Of a DNA stretch of 64,000 nt, positions 1 to 11,180 are shown one piece after another (positions within the stretch are counted from its first letter, which is position 1; each line of letters starts with the position of its first letter). Origin of the DNA: Whalleya microplaca (Eukaryota > Ascomycota > Sordariomycetes > Xylariales > Xylariaceae). The position numbers and the translations under genes are program-made. A model generated the notes under the pieces. That model was not told where the DNA came from, made no database searches, and saw only the letters and a list, made by a program, of their open reading frames with translations. The stretch is from positions 558,001 through 622,000 of the forward strand of contig MU385724.1 in the NCBI GenBank assembly GCA_022497155.1, in the 5' to 3' direction.

Positions 1-621
1 CCGAAAGTCGTAGAACCAACTGAGACGATTGGACAGCATGGACGACGAAATTCCAGTTGCTTGGTATTTAGCATTTATCTCATCATCGTTGCCGTACAGT
101 GACGAATATTCAGCAATAAGATTCCCAACAAATACGGACGTAGAACTCCCCCGTACAGCCTCCAGAGGCTGTCCAGCTATTTCTATTTAGCTGAAGGAAC
201 TAGTGCTTTTTCAGATGATTGCCTTACCAGACTCTAGAGCATGGTAACTAGTCTCCAACAACAAGCGTAGTTGAGGGTCCATGGCTTTAGCTTCTGTGCT
301 GCTAATGGCAAAGAACGGTGCATCGAATGCAGCGATGTCGCCCGTTAGATAATGACCACCGCGGCAAGCCACCTGCAATGTCATTAGTGGGGTAATGTCT
401 GGGAACATGACTTCGCTAAGCCTCACAGTGTCTTGTCGAGCCTGATCCAGGTCGTGATGACCGTTAGCGTTGTAGCGAGTCTCTGGTACCTCCGTCATTG
501 TCGAGATGCCCTCGCTTATGACTTTCCAGAAAGCATCATCGGACACAGTGTCCTGGGGGAAGCGGAAGGAGAAGCCAACAACAACTACAGGGTCCTCCCG
601 GACATATTTGGGACCGGCCAT
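1..621 (-). CDS. Highly reducing type I polyketide synthase, N-terminal KS part (runs off left edge)
   Basis: The start ATG is at 621 and the gene leaves the window at base 1, so only the first part of the ketosynthase (KS) is visible. The protein opens with the KS entry motif VVVVGFSFRFPQD, then RGGHYL, FDAPFFAIS, AMDPQLRLLLE and SSTSVFVGNL, in the usual order for reducing fungal PKSs. Two introns are needed. One is 426..373 (54 nt, in frame, with a CTAATGAC branch site). The other is 227..177 (51 nt), after which the text reads ALES-AGQPLEAVRG as expected. The active-site Cys lies beyond the window edge. The gene is divergent from the receptor-like gene starting at 1814, 1.2 kb away. The family extends polyketide chains from malonyl-CoA in the cytosol; product and remaining domains are unknown. 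The family call is firm; intactness cannot be judged. Confidence 0.88.
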
Positions 622-1813
622 TTTGCCAGAGAAGAAGATTCAGGGGGTATCAACGTTATAGTACTTTCTCGGCAGCTGAATTGACACTAAGATGAAAGAA
701 TTTCTACAATACTTGATATAAAAGCTCAAGTAGGACTTCAAAGAACTATTTAAGAAGTAATGGGGGAATAGACGAGATTTATATGAAGTAAACCGGTAAC
801 AGGGGGACTGGTGTGCGATGGCTGAATGACGTGCCGACGGCATTTCAGTATTGCTTATAACTCGGCCTCTAGCATACTTAGCTACCTATGTAATGGTGGA
901 TTAGACTGCCTATACAGTACGCCCACCTTCATATCTTTGTCTTGCCGTATTGATGTGAAAGCCAAGGATCTCTAGACATGCCATCAAACGAGGCTGCAGA
1001 ACGCAAAGTGCTCCCGCAAGCGTCTTGCACCAATATGTTGGCCGAACTACTAGTGTTTTGCTGTAACACGGGGATTTTTATCAGTTGGACTCCAATATCG
1101 CCACAAGTAGCACTACTTTTCGAGACTTTGAGTGTTCGTGGACATTTTCTTGACGTCTAAATGAGTACAACGCTCAACCAATTAGAATTAGACAAGCTAT
1201 CGGCTAGGTTACAATTTGGGGCTTGCTATGCGAGAGCCTGCAGCGGATGGTGCGAACCGAATACCAACAGCGAGGAATGGCTACTACCTCGGAATTTGCC
1301 TCTGCAGTAGGTTGGTGGCACGGCCCGAACCATCACGAAGGACTACCATTGGCGGGTATTTATCACACAGTCTTTCGTACTCGACTCTGTCTAGCCGTCA
1401 AGGAGGGAAATTTATAAATAGTTGGTATCTTTACAACCCTACTCCAACCCCTCAATGTTGCATTATTCATTCAGAGCAACGGCAGCGTGACATTGAGAGG
1501 TCTAACATTCTTTTAAGATCAACATCATTGAATTCCGGCATGCAGTTGGCGATCTTTGTATGTCCAACAAGATCCAACATGCAGGACTTGGTCGTCTACC
1601 TTCCAAGACTGTCAGCGATGGCGGCATGCAAACCCTCCAAGTTTCTCACCGCCGTCACATTGAGACAGAAAATCAAAACTTCGACTTGATATCGATCTAG
1701 AAAGAGTTCTCGGTAACTATATCTCACGTTGTGTCCTTTCTGACCAATTCCCCCTAGTGTATTCCAACAGCCTGCATTGATTCCGGGTGAAAGCCTAACA
1801 ACTTACCATCATT
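622..1813. other. Intergenic, divergent promoter region
   Basis: This 1.2 kb lies between the divergent PKS and receptor-like genes, so it should hold both promoters. Short open frames here (for example 1216-1689 on the plus strand) show no recognisable domain or splice-consistent continuation, and I do not call them genes. Confidence 0.5.
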
Positions 1814-3094
1814 ATGCCGACACTCACAGCCAGTGCTATGAAGAACTTCGTTATTTGCGTTGTTCTGATGTGTTTGACGGCAGTTGCAACATTCGTACGA
1901 TTTATGATCAAAGTTGTTTATCGTCAAAAGCCTATGGGCGCAGACTGGATGTGTCTTTTAGCTGTCGCTTTCTTCTTCACCCATTGTATTATCATCATTA
2001 ATTGTAAGTTGCCCCGAGGTAATCAAATAAGCTGTACTGATCTGTTGTGTCAGACATCTTCAATGTGTCAGTTGCTTACGCTTTCGATAACGATCTTTCC
2101 CTAGGGGTTGTTGAGGCCACGAACATCACAAGGGTATCATTATATCCCACCATAAAGAGTGCCCATACTAACCACGGGGTAGAATGCATATATCCTCGAA
2201 ATTCTATTTGGATTTGGCATCACCTCGGTCAAAATTAGTATTCTCTGGTTTTACCACACGATCTTCGCCGTTCACCGCACACTTCGTCGAGTTATTCAAG
2301 GAGTAACAGTCGCCTGTGTGTTGTGGTTTATTGTTGCTACCTTCGTTATCGTGTTCCAATGCCATCCCGTGGAGGCATACTGGGAACATTTCGTATCACC
2401 ACCTTACTGCCTCGTGTACCCGCGCGTCCTCCTCGGGTATGAAATAACGAACTTGTTCCTAGACGTGGCTATACTATGCATACCCATTGCCATTATCCCA
2501 CGGCTACATCTCGAACGGTCAAAGAGGGTGACTGTTATGGTGATATTTCTTTTGGGAGCTCTGTGAGTATCATTGCACGTTTGTAGCCTCCTCTTTCCTA
2601 CTGATGGAAGGTGTAGTGTTTGCATCGCAAGTATCCTCCGTTTGACAGCCATTTGGAACCCTCCTGATATCGTCGAGAACTGTACGTCCTTGCCATATGA
2701 TATGGACGAGTTCGTCACTAACAACTATGCAGTCGATTTTACGTATGTGAACGTGTGGTCCACACTCCAACTTGGCCTCGCAAACATTTGCAGTTGCTTG
2801 CCTACGTTTGGCCCCCTCCTTCCAGCGCTCCGTAAACTCTTTCCATATATCCAAAGCTGGTACCAGTCCATCAAGTCGCAATTGTCGTCCTTTACTGTCT
2901 CCACACATATCGCTGGGTCCCAGATGCCGGATTCCAGCAACGCGGAACGGCCGTGGGTCAAAGTTGGGGATGGTAGATTCGATGCTTCCCCGCGCACTTG
3001 GGCCGGGGGCGAAAGTAATGGCAGTTCAGACTATGCTCTTCAATCGATACCCCCACGAGCAATCTTGGTTAACCGAGACGTGCATATTGTGTAG
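1814..3094 (+). CDS. PTH11/SAT4-type rhodopsin-domain integral membrane protein
   Basis: Five exons give a continuous 358-residue protein: 1814-2003, 2054-2133, 2183-2562, 2617-2681 and 2733-3094. Introns are 49-54 nt with canonical ends; intron 2 has a perfect TACTAAC branch site and the last intron is in frame. The product has about seven hydrophobic segments. Family landmarks include the segment ITSVKISILWFYHTIF, the FQCHPVEAYW motif and a NVWSTLQLGLANICSCLP stretch, all typical of the fungal rhodopsin-domain (SAT4/PTH11-like) family. The C-terminal 80 residues are polar and probably cytosolic. Members are presumed plasma-membrane sensors; PTH11 itself senses surface cues, but most homologues have no known ligand. 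Its position opposite the PKS promoter makes a cluster role possible, by location only. Confidence 0.85.
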
Positions 3095-4087
3095 ATTGCA
3101 AAGGAGAACTATCTTCCCAGCTACGTAGGTACTGTCGGAATACAGGGTGGCTGATGATTTAGGTAGCTAGTTATACATCTCACAACCTGCGGCTTTATAG
3201 GATGGGCTCTGTCCCAAAGGACTCTGGTGGCGATACTTTCTTAATATTAACAACTATGATACTCATAACCTGCGTTTGCTTCAACAGGTACCTAACTGAA
3301 ATGTCCAAGGAAGGACAGGATATGAATTGGCTTGGTAATAACTTCCACGATCATGCAAGTCAAGGTGTCTAAGAATTTAGTCAGGTGTCATATATCAAAT
3401 GAAAGAAATGCTGTAATGATGGAGTAAATAATAATTATTCTTATAATTTACAGCTGTTCAAAATGAGTTGCTACGACGGAATGCTAGAGAGAGAGAACTA
3501 CCTATTGCGAGCCTTACCTAGGTACATGCATGTACCACGCGTTATGGGGCTGTTGTAGAACTGTCTTCCAGCCTGTTAAAACTGTTCTATATGCGCATAA
3601 CACGGGTGGTAATTTGCATCTGCCCAAAAGGTAGTTGACAGGATCTCTGAGTGCTCTGGACGCCCCTGATTGAGCTTCATGGCACGGGCTCCAGTTCAGC
3701 CCTGAAAGATAGGAGACAAAGAGCCCCACCAACGTCCTACACCCTGACTTATGTCGCTCGGGACATGTTTTTTAAGCCCAATGCTACGTCGGGGAGACCA
3801 TGGAAAACGACGCAGCGTTACTTTTAATTGTCCCAACTGCAGGTTGACTTGCAGCCGGATCAGGCAATGGAGCAATTCATTATTCATGTATGTGTTGTAG
3901 CCTACCAACATTTCAATAGGGCCCTCCTGGTAGCCTACAAGTCCGTGGTTTTGGGTATACCTTGCCGCGCCCGTCGTCTTTCCATTGATTTTATTTCTCC
4001 TTCCTATCGCCAATACTCATCCTATCACTGTCGTGCTCACTGTGTACTATCTGTCCCATTGAAGTGCTTTTCATCGCTCACTACCTG
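3095..4087. other. Intergenic
   Basis: About 1 kb between two plus-strand genes. Small open frames occur but none carries a recognisable motif. The promoter of the hydrolase at 4088 should lie in the last few hundred bases. Confidence 0.4.
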
Positions 4088-5309
4088 ATGGCTTCCCGTC
4101 TGTTGTCTTCGCAACCTTTCAAGGGGATCTATATCCTACTATTTTCTCTTAGCTCCATTCCCTACTTGGCTTTCCTTTCGCTTTGCTATGCCTTTAAAAG
4201 GTTTCGTCCCCTGCCTGAGTGGAGCCACAAGGCGTCTCTGGGAGTGGCAATGTTTCGTGTATACCTCCGAATCGTGACTGCAATTCGATACCAGCGAGCA
4301 CCCCAACTTACCCCAGGCAAGGCTAAAGAGAGATTTGCCCTGATCGAACCGCCAGTAGACCTCTTTTCTGGAATTCTGACTTCTCCCACAGTAAAGCCAG
4401 CCCCCGTTGGGGTGCTATGGCATCCTATTAGAGTACAACCAGATGCGACAGATTTGGAAGGCAAAAAAGTCGTCCTTGTACTAGCTGGTGGCGCTTTCGT
4501 CCTTGGATGGGACCCTGAGGAGGTGAAACATTATACCGCTTGAGCTCCCAGTGCCAATTCACTAACCCCTTTCTCAGGCAGGGCGTCATATTGCAGATAT
4601 GATGTCCCGGCACTTCAAAGCGACTAACACCCTATATGTCCAATATCGATTAGCCACACCTGAGAATCGGTTTCCCGCTGCTCTTCAGGATACGTTGACC
4701 GCCTACTCGTATGTACTAGGTTTAGGCGTGGCACCTAAGGATGTATTCCTATCGGGAGACTCCTCTGGCGGCAACCTTGTTATTGCTCTACTTCGATACC
4801 TAGAGACACCACAGGCGAAGCTTCCACGGCCCGGTAAGTGTAGACAAAGGCCAACTTGTTGAACGGATTGCTGATGCGAGATATGACCAGGCGGTGCGAT
4901 GGTGTGGTCTCCATGGGTCAAGATAACGTCTGATGCTGGGCGAGAATATGACCATTCCGAAGGATCGCGAGTGGACCTCCTGTTCGGGCCCCTTCTAGAC
5001 TGGGGTGCCAATGTCTACAAGCCCCAGGGACATCTTTCACACGAAGTTGAACCTTTTATCTCCCCGTTGAACCACCCTTTCCGGATTAGAACACCACTAT
5101 TTATACAGTCGGGGGCTAGTGAGGCCCTTTACCCACTGATAAGAGACTTTGCAGAGGAGATGTCTGCCGTCGAAGGCAACAAGGTTAGGTTTCATGAGTC
5201 GGAACTTATGCCCCACGATATATTGCTCTGCCATTCCGTTCTGGGATTGAAGGCTCAGGTTGGAGTGGCTGTCGATGAGGCCCACGAGTTCTTCGAGCAC
5301 ATTTCCTAA
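4088..5309 (+). CDS. Alpha/beta hydrolase (fold-3, steryl-acetyl-hydrolase-like), membrane-anchored
   Basis: Three exons, 4088-4522, 4578-4833 and 4891-5309, encode 369 residues. An in-frame upstream ATG at 4064 is possible; I prefer 4088 because the reading MASRLL is followed directly by an N-terminal hydrophobic segment (about residues 10-35) that would anchor it in the ER or another membrane. The nucleophile motif GDSSGG is clear, and MPHDILL near the C-terminus supplies the expected catalytic His. The oxyanion motif, HGGG in this family, reads LAGGAF, so the His is replaced by Ala. The region LFIQSGASEALYPLIRDFAEEM matches the acid-residue region of the family. The overall plan resembles yeast SAY1-type deacetylases and fungal cluster esterases. 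Substrate unknown. It points toward the convergent carboxylesterase at 6050-7951. Confidence 0.82.
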
Positions 5310-5524
5310 GTTATTGAATGTCATATTTGTACTCAGTTAAGTGAAATTTAAGACGATACTGGGCTGGAGTAGGCTACTTTACTAGAAAAGGATATGTCCA
5401 AAGACCAGCAAAATAATCATCGAGCCATAATGAAGTCTTCGCAAAAGTTCGACTTGCGAGCCTCAGAGAGGAATAGATAACTGTAAAGGGGCTAAGTTTG
5501 TATATAATCACTAGAATCCCCGTC
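5310..5524. other. Short spacer downstream of the hydrolase
   Basis: No gene signal. It is the 3' flank of the hydrolase, before the receptor relic that begins near 5525. Confidence 0.4.
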
Positions 5525-5705
5525 GCAATGGCTGCAGCCCCAATTTTTCGGACTCGTCGTCTACAGCTTCAGAAGTGGCAAAAGTACGATATGGTGGTTC
5601 TTTTTGCTTGTGGCATAGCGTACGGAAGTGCCTTTCAAAAGTAATGGCCATACTAGAACCCCTGCTGGCTGTCAACCACTTGTAGATCTTGCGGCAACAG
5701 ACCTC
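5525..5705 (+). pseudogene. Relic of a PTH11-like receptor gene
   Basis: About 100 bases here (5525-5625) align almost base for base with exon 4 of the receptor gene at 9426-10725 (around 10145-10250). The translated text includes RTRRLQL, QKYDMVVLFACGIA and then AYGS, matching IRRLQL and QKYGLVVLFACGIA of the intact gene. Further along, AILEPLLAVNHL followed by a stop and ILRQQ resembles the next conserved segment of this family (typically an I.EP.L.VI..CLP.LRP pattern). The rest of the gene is missing and a stop interrupts the remainder. I read it as a truncated copy of the second receptor gene or of a lost close paralogue. Confidence 0.7.
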
Positions 5706-5719
5706 AGACACAGTAAATA

Positions 5720-5905
5720 TTAAGCTAATTTAAAGGGCCCCTCCGGGGCCTTATATTACTTAAAATATAGCTTTTTCATATACCCGATATTATAGTTATA
5801 AATACCGGCTAGTTTATCCGAATAGCTATTAAGGCGTTATAATAAACGCTATTTAAACCGGAGGCGAGGCTACGCCTTAATAAAGTTACCTTAACTAAAT
5901 TTATA
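5720..5905. repeat. AT-rich island with nested small hairpins (degenerate element candidate)
   Basis: Very AT-rich DNA with several short perfect inverted repeats. GGCCCC/GGGGCC pairs at 5736-5741 and 5745-5750. GCGTT pairs with AACGC around 5842-5857, and a GGCG/CGCC pair lies near 5871-5887. No open frame. The pattern fits a decayed non-autonomous DNA element or a RIP-affected fragment, but no terminal inverted repeats could be fixed by eye. Confidence 0.4.
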
Positions 5906-6049
5906 CAGATACATGCTAATAGTGAACTAGTAATGTAAAAACAAGCTTAGTAGTCTTAGATGTACGTATTCAACGCTGACACTAGATAGACATTCAGTAT
6001 TAAGCTATGCTTGAACACCCTTATGCGCCTCCTTCGATTTTCTCAACAT

Positions 6050-7951
6050 TTAAGATTGTGGAAAGAAATCTTTCCTGCACTTTTGCTCCATGCCATGGAC
6101 GCTTTCAACCCCTACAGCCATCCCCTTGCCAAAGATCGCCACAATTCCACTCTCGGTATCCTCGAACAAGGGCCAATCTGCATTGCCCAAATTCGGCCTG
6201 GTGATACCGTTGGCAAACGAAAACCAAGAGTCTTGCATCATAAAACTTGTTTCATATTCAAGTTGCGTCGAATTGCCACGGTAATTAGAGTGAGTGCCAA
6301 AGATCATTGGCAGGTCCGTTGAATGCCAAGTTCCCAACCACGGTTTGGGTGAAATGTTAGTGAAGTTTCCAGAATAGAGATACCGGTAGACTGGGATACC
6401 ATGTGCAATTCGAACGCTATGAGTATATCTATTAGTGCTCAAGGGATAAATAATTTTGTGGCTGGGACCTACGTTGCCGATTTCCAAGCTGGGCAGAAGA
6501 AATAGTCCATAGTTTGATTCCACGCCAGGTCTTTATCTACACCTTTGGTGTTATATGGGGCGAAGGGAACTCCGTCGTTAATGTTACTCCCTATGATAAC
6601 TGGCTGTTTTGAATGCTAATGTCAGTCGCTAGTAGAGCACCGGCTGATGAAGTCTATACGACAAATAGATTAACTTACAAGCTTCGCCAAGCGCCCAATA
6701 TTAGCCATCCCTACCCAGTCCGAAAACACAGTTGTATTATCTACAATTGGCTGGAAGGAGATGTATGGCGCTTGGCCAGAATCCTGCTGGACCTGGATCA
6801 CATTTTCAATCCGTTTTGCATCAACTGCCTGCATGCAGCCCAACTCCTCTGCTGCCGAACGATTATCACATCCTACTTGTGAAGCTACCCAAGAGAAATA
6901 GGAATGCGTTGGGTCGTCGGTCGTTCTGTCCACAAGTTCTGTCCCAGAGTTCATGATAAAGCCTTTGACGATGGGGTCATCATAATATGCGAAGGCATCT
7001 AGTGTATTAAAAAGTGTCGCATTAGCTCCCGGTGCTCACTATTCCAGAAAACTTAATAGATTTCCTATGGAAACTTGTGAATTTTCATGGATGACGGCAT
7101 TAGAAGAATCCTACTTACTGCTGCAGGTTAGCATTCATAAATGAGTGGACATAAAGGAGAGCTCAAGAAATAATGGGATGAGATTCTAAACCGACACGTT
7201 TCTATACATACCAATAACCAGTAGCGATGGCACCGGCACTTTGGCCCCATAACACCAGCCGTGCTGGATCTCCGCCGAAATCCTCGATATTGTCACGGAC
7301 CCATTCTATAGCAAGGCGTTGATCCATCAAGCCAACGTTTCGCTTACCATCCTCTTGACCTGCTGCATTCGGGAAGCCAAAAAAGTTCAAGCGATGATTC
7401 AAAATAACGACTATATGGCCTTTGCTTCGCTGCACCCATTGAGAAGGCTGGTCGTAAGGCTGATCCTGTCCACCAGTCCTGAAACCCCCTCCGTGAAGGA
7501 AAATGAGAACAGGAAGGAGTCTCGTTTCCTCAACAGCTATCGGTGCCCACACACCGAGTGTCAAGCAGTCTTCGCTGATGTGGTCGCTCGTCTTATTCAG
7601 TCCGCCAAGGTTGAACTCAAGGACTTCCCGAGTGTATACGGTGCTATTAGTCGTCAAATATTGCATGCAGCTCGGTGGTACCTGAGTCGCCTGAATAGGC
7701 CTATCAAATGGTTGCTTTTTCGTGGGTGGCGCAAACCTTAGTTCATTCAGAGGTGGCTCCGCGTATGGAATACCTAGGAATTGTCGCACATCAGGAGTGC
7801 AAGAGTCGATTGTCCCATGAATGATGCCGTTCTTTGTTTCAACAGAAGGTTGCTGAACCTCAAGTTGCCGAACGGCTGTCCCAGTCGCCAGAGTCGCAAT
7901 GAGGAGGAAAGCGACGATGAAGGATAGAGAATGTACACTTTTTGGGATCAT
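6050..7951 (-). CDS. Secreted type-B carboxylesterase/lipase
   Basis: A best model of four exons (7951-7219, 6998-6679, 6603-6473, 6416-6050) keeps frame and gives 516 residues, normal for the family. Residues 1-26 form a signal peptide. Family motifs are present: SEDCL near 127, HGGGF (oxyanion hole) near 153, and GQSAG with the nucleophile Ser at about 238. The later segments GSNINDGVPF and TWHSTDLPMIFG hold the acid position and the catalytic His. The acid position reads Asp (NDG) where most relatives have Glu (xEG). The least certain junction is intron 1, modelled as 7218..6999 (220 nt, long for this locus). It uses a weak GTTATT donor because the stronger GTATGT donor seven bases on gives a stop. 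The enzyme would hydrolyse extracellular carboxylic esters; substrate unknown. Confidence 0.83.
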
Positions 7952-9425
7952 TCTAGCAGAGGAAGAGGGCTTCTCTCTTCGCTTCCCGATATCGAGAATA
8001 CGGTCCTAACGCTACATAGGTATTGAGCTGAATAGGAGAAAAGAAGGCTGGCAATAAGGACCTTTTTAATATATGTTAATAGAATACTCACCCTTGAATG
8101 GTGACCCTACTCCAATTTACAATTTTAACTCCGAAGAGGGGAATGCGATGGGTGATCTGCCTGTATCTTGCAATGACTGGATCATCTCTATACTTTTAAC
8201 TTGGTGGTTTGTAAAAAGTGTTTGTACCTCCCAAGTCTCTGGATACCAATACATCCTTGTCCTACATTGCATAAGAGGAGGTTGGTAGGTCATAGCACAA
8301 CAGACTTGCAGTTTCTCGGCTCCGAGTTGCGCCACCTAAGTAAACCCTTGGTCAATGCTGGCTCAAGTCGAACTATACTAAAAGTCATAGAAAATGGCTC
8401 TATGGGTGCCCTTGGATATTATAATTGGAATATATGTACTATCATTTATGGCAATAGTAAACATGCTACAGCGATTTCAGATGCCTTTCAAATCACATTT
8501 CTATTACTATGAGTTTAATGCTCTTAAGGTAGTAGCAGTATGCTTTCTGAGGGACTTAGCCACTGGTGAGTATTAACACAATCTGGGCGATAGTAAAGTT
8601 TGCTATCATGATGATGAAACCTACTACTGTATATGTTAGCTATTACTCATACTACACGCTAAAGATTGTTTCGTATGACAGCATCGGCCCGAAACAGGTG
8701 CACTTCCAGGGACCTTTTGTTAGACAATTCGCCATGGCACTCTAGGTATCAGAATTAATTATGTTGGCGGGTCATAAAGGCATCCCGAGGAGCTGGGTCT
8801 CTTAATTAAATTGGTCCGATTTTCAGCTCCCTTACATGCCATCTTCTCGAGCCACTTAGAGTCAATGAGTGCGATGCTATCGTATTCCAGATCAAAGTGA
8901 GCTGTAGAGATTTGTTCTTGGCATGGATTAAAGGAGTGAAGTCATTGAATCTACAGGACTTGTAAGTATGACAAGGACTCTTTTTATGCACAGAACCTGT
9001 AAATTTACAAGATAAAGGTTTGGATGTAAATTGAAATATTTTGCTGTTAGCGTTACTGGACAAAAAAAGCAAACTTATGATTAAGAAAGACCTAACTAGG
9101 ATCCCTGCATATCTTTAGAATCATTAACTTCTCCGCTTAATCGGTCAAGCACCCACGACTAAGACACGCCCCTCTCATAGTATCAGAAATCTTTTACCAT
9201 TTAAAATTTCTCTTCGATAAGTTAAACCTTACAAAGCATATGTGACCCTGATCAATCCTCTTCTTTGCTTGTGTCTATGTATAAAAGCTAGGTGTGTATA
9301 CAACAAAGTCTAAATCTCACCAAGTCAGGATAACTTTGATGCCTCCGGTATATTGTTGGCACTGATCATCTATATTCGATAGCAAGACCTTTATATCTGG
9401 TAGTACTGAAACACTGGTTTGAACT
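7952..9425. other. Intergenic, divergent promoters
   Basis: This 1.5 kb separates the divergent esterase and second receptor gene. It is AT-rich. Short frames (for example 8201-8512 plus, 8806-9072 minus) show no domain and no codon bias, and I call no gene. Confidence 0.45.
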
Positions 9426-10725
9426 ATGGAGACCAAAGATTCAAGGCAACTGGGGATTCTAGTGGCTGTATTCGCAACTATACCCTTTACAATTATTAGT
9501 TTCTTTTTGAGGCTCACATGTCGAGTTATTACGAAGACTTCATTATGGTTCGATGATTATTTTGCCATATTTTCCTTCGTGAGAAGTGCCTCCGAGATTA
9601 GCACAATGCATATCAACCACTAATCCGGGAAACAGATCTCAGCCATTGCCCTAAATGTGTCGAAGATTATCTGTATGCGTATTCGGAGCCTAACATATAC
9701 ATTTTTTTTCAACCTAACATCAATAGCATTACATACGGATGGCCTGGGCCGTCACATCTATGATCTAGACCTTCCTATTCCCGAGGCCGTTCAGAGAACC
9801 CAGCTACCCTATACAATTGCGAGATTTATTTATATAGTTACTATTTACTTCACACAATTTGCCGTTCTCCTCTTTTATTGGAGGCTTTTCGGAATCACAC
9901 GCCTCAGGTATGCGATTATTGGAATGATGGTGTATTCATCTGGTTGGTTCATTGCAATTGTACTGTTCCCATCTAAAAAAAGTTTTCAACGTAGTAGAAA
10001 GTTAACCAGCCTTGTAGTTTATTGCAAATTTATTGCAATGTCAGCCCATTGAAAAAGCATGGAAAAGCTCCGTTCCTGGAGTCTGTATGGCGGATAACCA
10101 CCCGTTATTCTTCTGTATGATATTGATTCATACTGTCCTTGATGTTGCAATGGTTACAGCACCAGTTTATCGGATTCGTCGTCTACAACTTCGGCAGCGG
10201 CAAAAATACGGTCTGGTTGTTCTTTTCGCCTGTGGCATAGCGTAAGGGAATTTCATCCATGTTTTACCGCACTTACTAATTACGAACAGAGTATGCCTGG
10301 CATCTGTGGCAGCAATGATAGCTGATCTCACAGTAGAAAGAAAGGAAGACGTGACTTGGTGTGTTGCCTCCATACTTTGAAATCGTGCACATAACTGATA
10401 CCGGTGATTGAATAGGAATATTGGCCACACTTCGATCTGGACAATCATAGAAGTGAACCTTGGTTTAGTATCAGCAAACCTCCCCATGGTGCCTGCCGTC
10501 TTTCACAGAGTTCGACAAGCAACATCGCCTTGCATTCAGCCTGAATCAATATCTCAAGTAATCAGCTACTGGCATGGTTTGAGACAATTATGCAAAAGGG
10601 TGGTCTCACGAATGAGGAGGAACAAGATTGATAAGTCCTCTGATTCGCTGCATCATCTTGCAGAGTTGTCTGCAGGTAACAGCGCCGACGATATAGTTAG
10701 TGGGTTAGATGGGAGACATACATAA
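9426..10725 (+). CDS. Second PTH11/SAT4-type rhodopsin-domain membrane protein
   Basis: Six exons restore a continuous 341-residue protein: 9426-9578, 9636-9672, 9727-9959, 10018-10241, 10290-10358 and 10416-10725. All five introns are 48-58 nt with GT/AG ends and plausible branch sites. Landmarks of the family appear in order: WFDDYFA after the second helix, GLGRHIYDL, YFTQFAVLLFYWRLF, LLQCQPIEKAW, then VYRIRRLQLRQRQKYG at the cytosolic end of a helix. The C-terminal tail is basic and polar. It differs clearly from the receptor at 1814-3094, so the two belong to different subfamilies. A fragment of the same subfamily lies at 5525-5705. Likely a plasma-membrane sensor of unknown ligand. Confidence 0.84.
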
Positions 10726-10847
10726 GCAGCAAATCTCTTTTGATTCTAGGAATACCAGCAATATGTAGTAGTATTACTGTGAGAATAACCTTATTATTAG
10801 GTATCTCATAGACATGAACACACAATAATCGGCTGTGCGGCTCACTC
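10726..10847. other. Short AT-rich spacer
   Basis: Region between the receptor stop codon and the LTR-like repeat. No gene signal. Confidence 0.4.
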
Positions 10848-11180
10848 AGTGTCACACGGGGATTGGACCCAAGACCTATTGGAAGCTATACGAGATGCAG
10901 GAAAGCTGCAGGAATACATGTATTGGACAATGTTAGATATTGTTCGATTCTGTTGGAATATATGACTACTGAACAAAAGTTATAGCAACCTAACGACAGC
11001 TACGTCAGAAATAGACAAAATGTATACTAGGAATACATACTATTATAGAAAATTTATATAAACACTTATCACCTCTCATTAGATTGAGAATAGCAAGCAC
11101 TCTCAGAGGCCATAAAGAAATCATTAGTTAATTGATCTGTTCAAAGCCTTATAATATAAGCTTTTATTACACTCAGATAC
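10848..11180 (+). repeat. Decayed LTR-like repeat, copy A
   Basis: This stretch is a direct-orientation copy of 36457-36790. Over about 100 aligned bases from 10880 I count 19 differences. Copy B has TGTTGGAAGC at 36486, like the start of a Ty1/copia LTR; here it reads TATTGGAAGC at 10877. Many differences are C-to-T or G-to-A in this copy (for example CATCAG to CATTAG), the direction expected of RIP. A few dozen bases upstream of the TGTTGG position are also shared, so some internal element sequence may remain. The element could extend to a CATCTACA near 11234-11241. No coding part remains. Confidence 0.65.

Noticed and set aside
1216..1689. 157-codon plus-strand frame between the PKS and receptor gene
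   Set aside because: No domain, no codon bias, no supporting splice sites.
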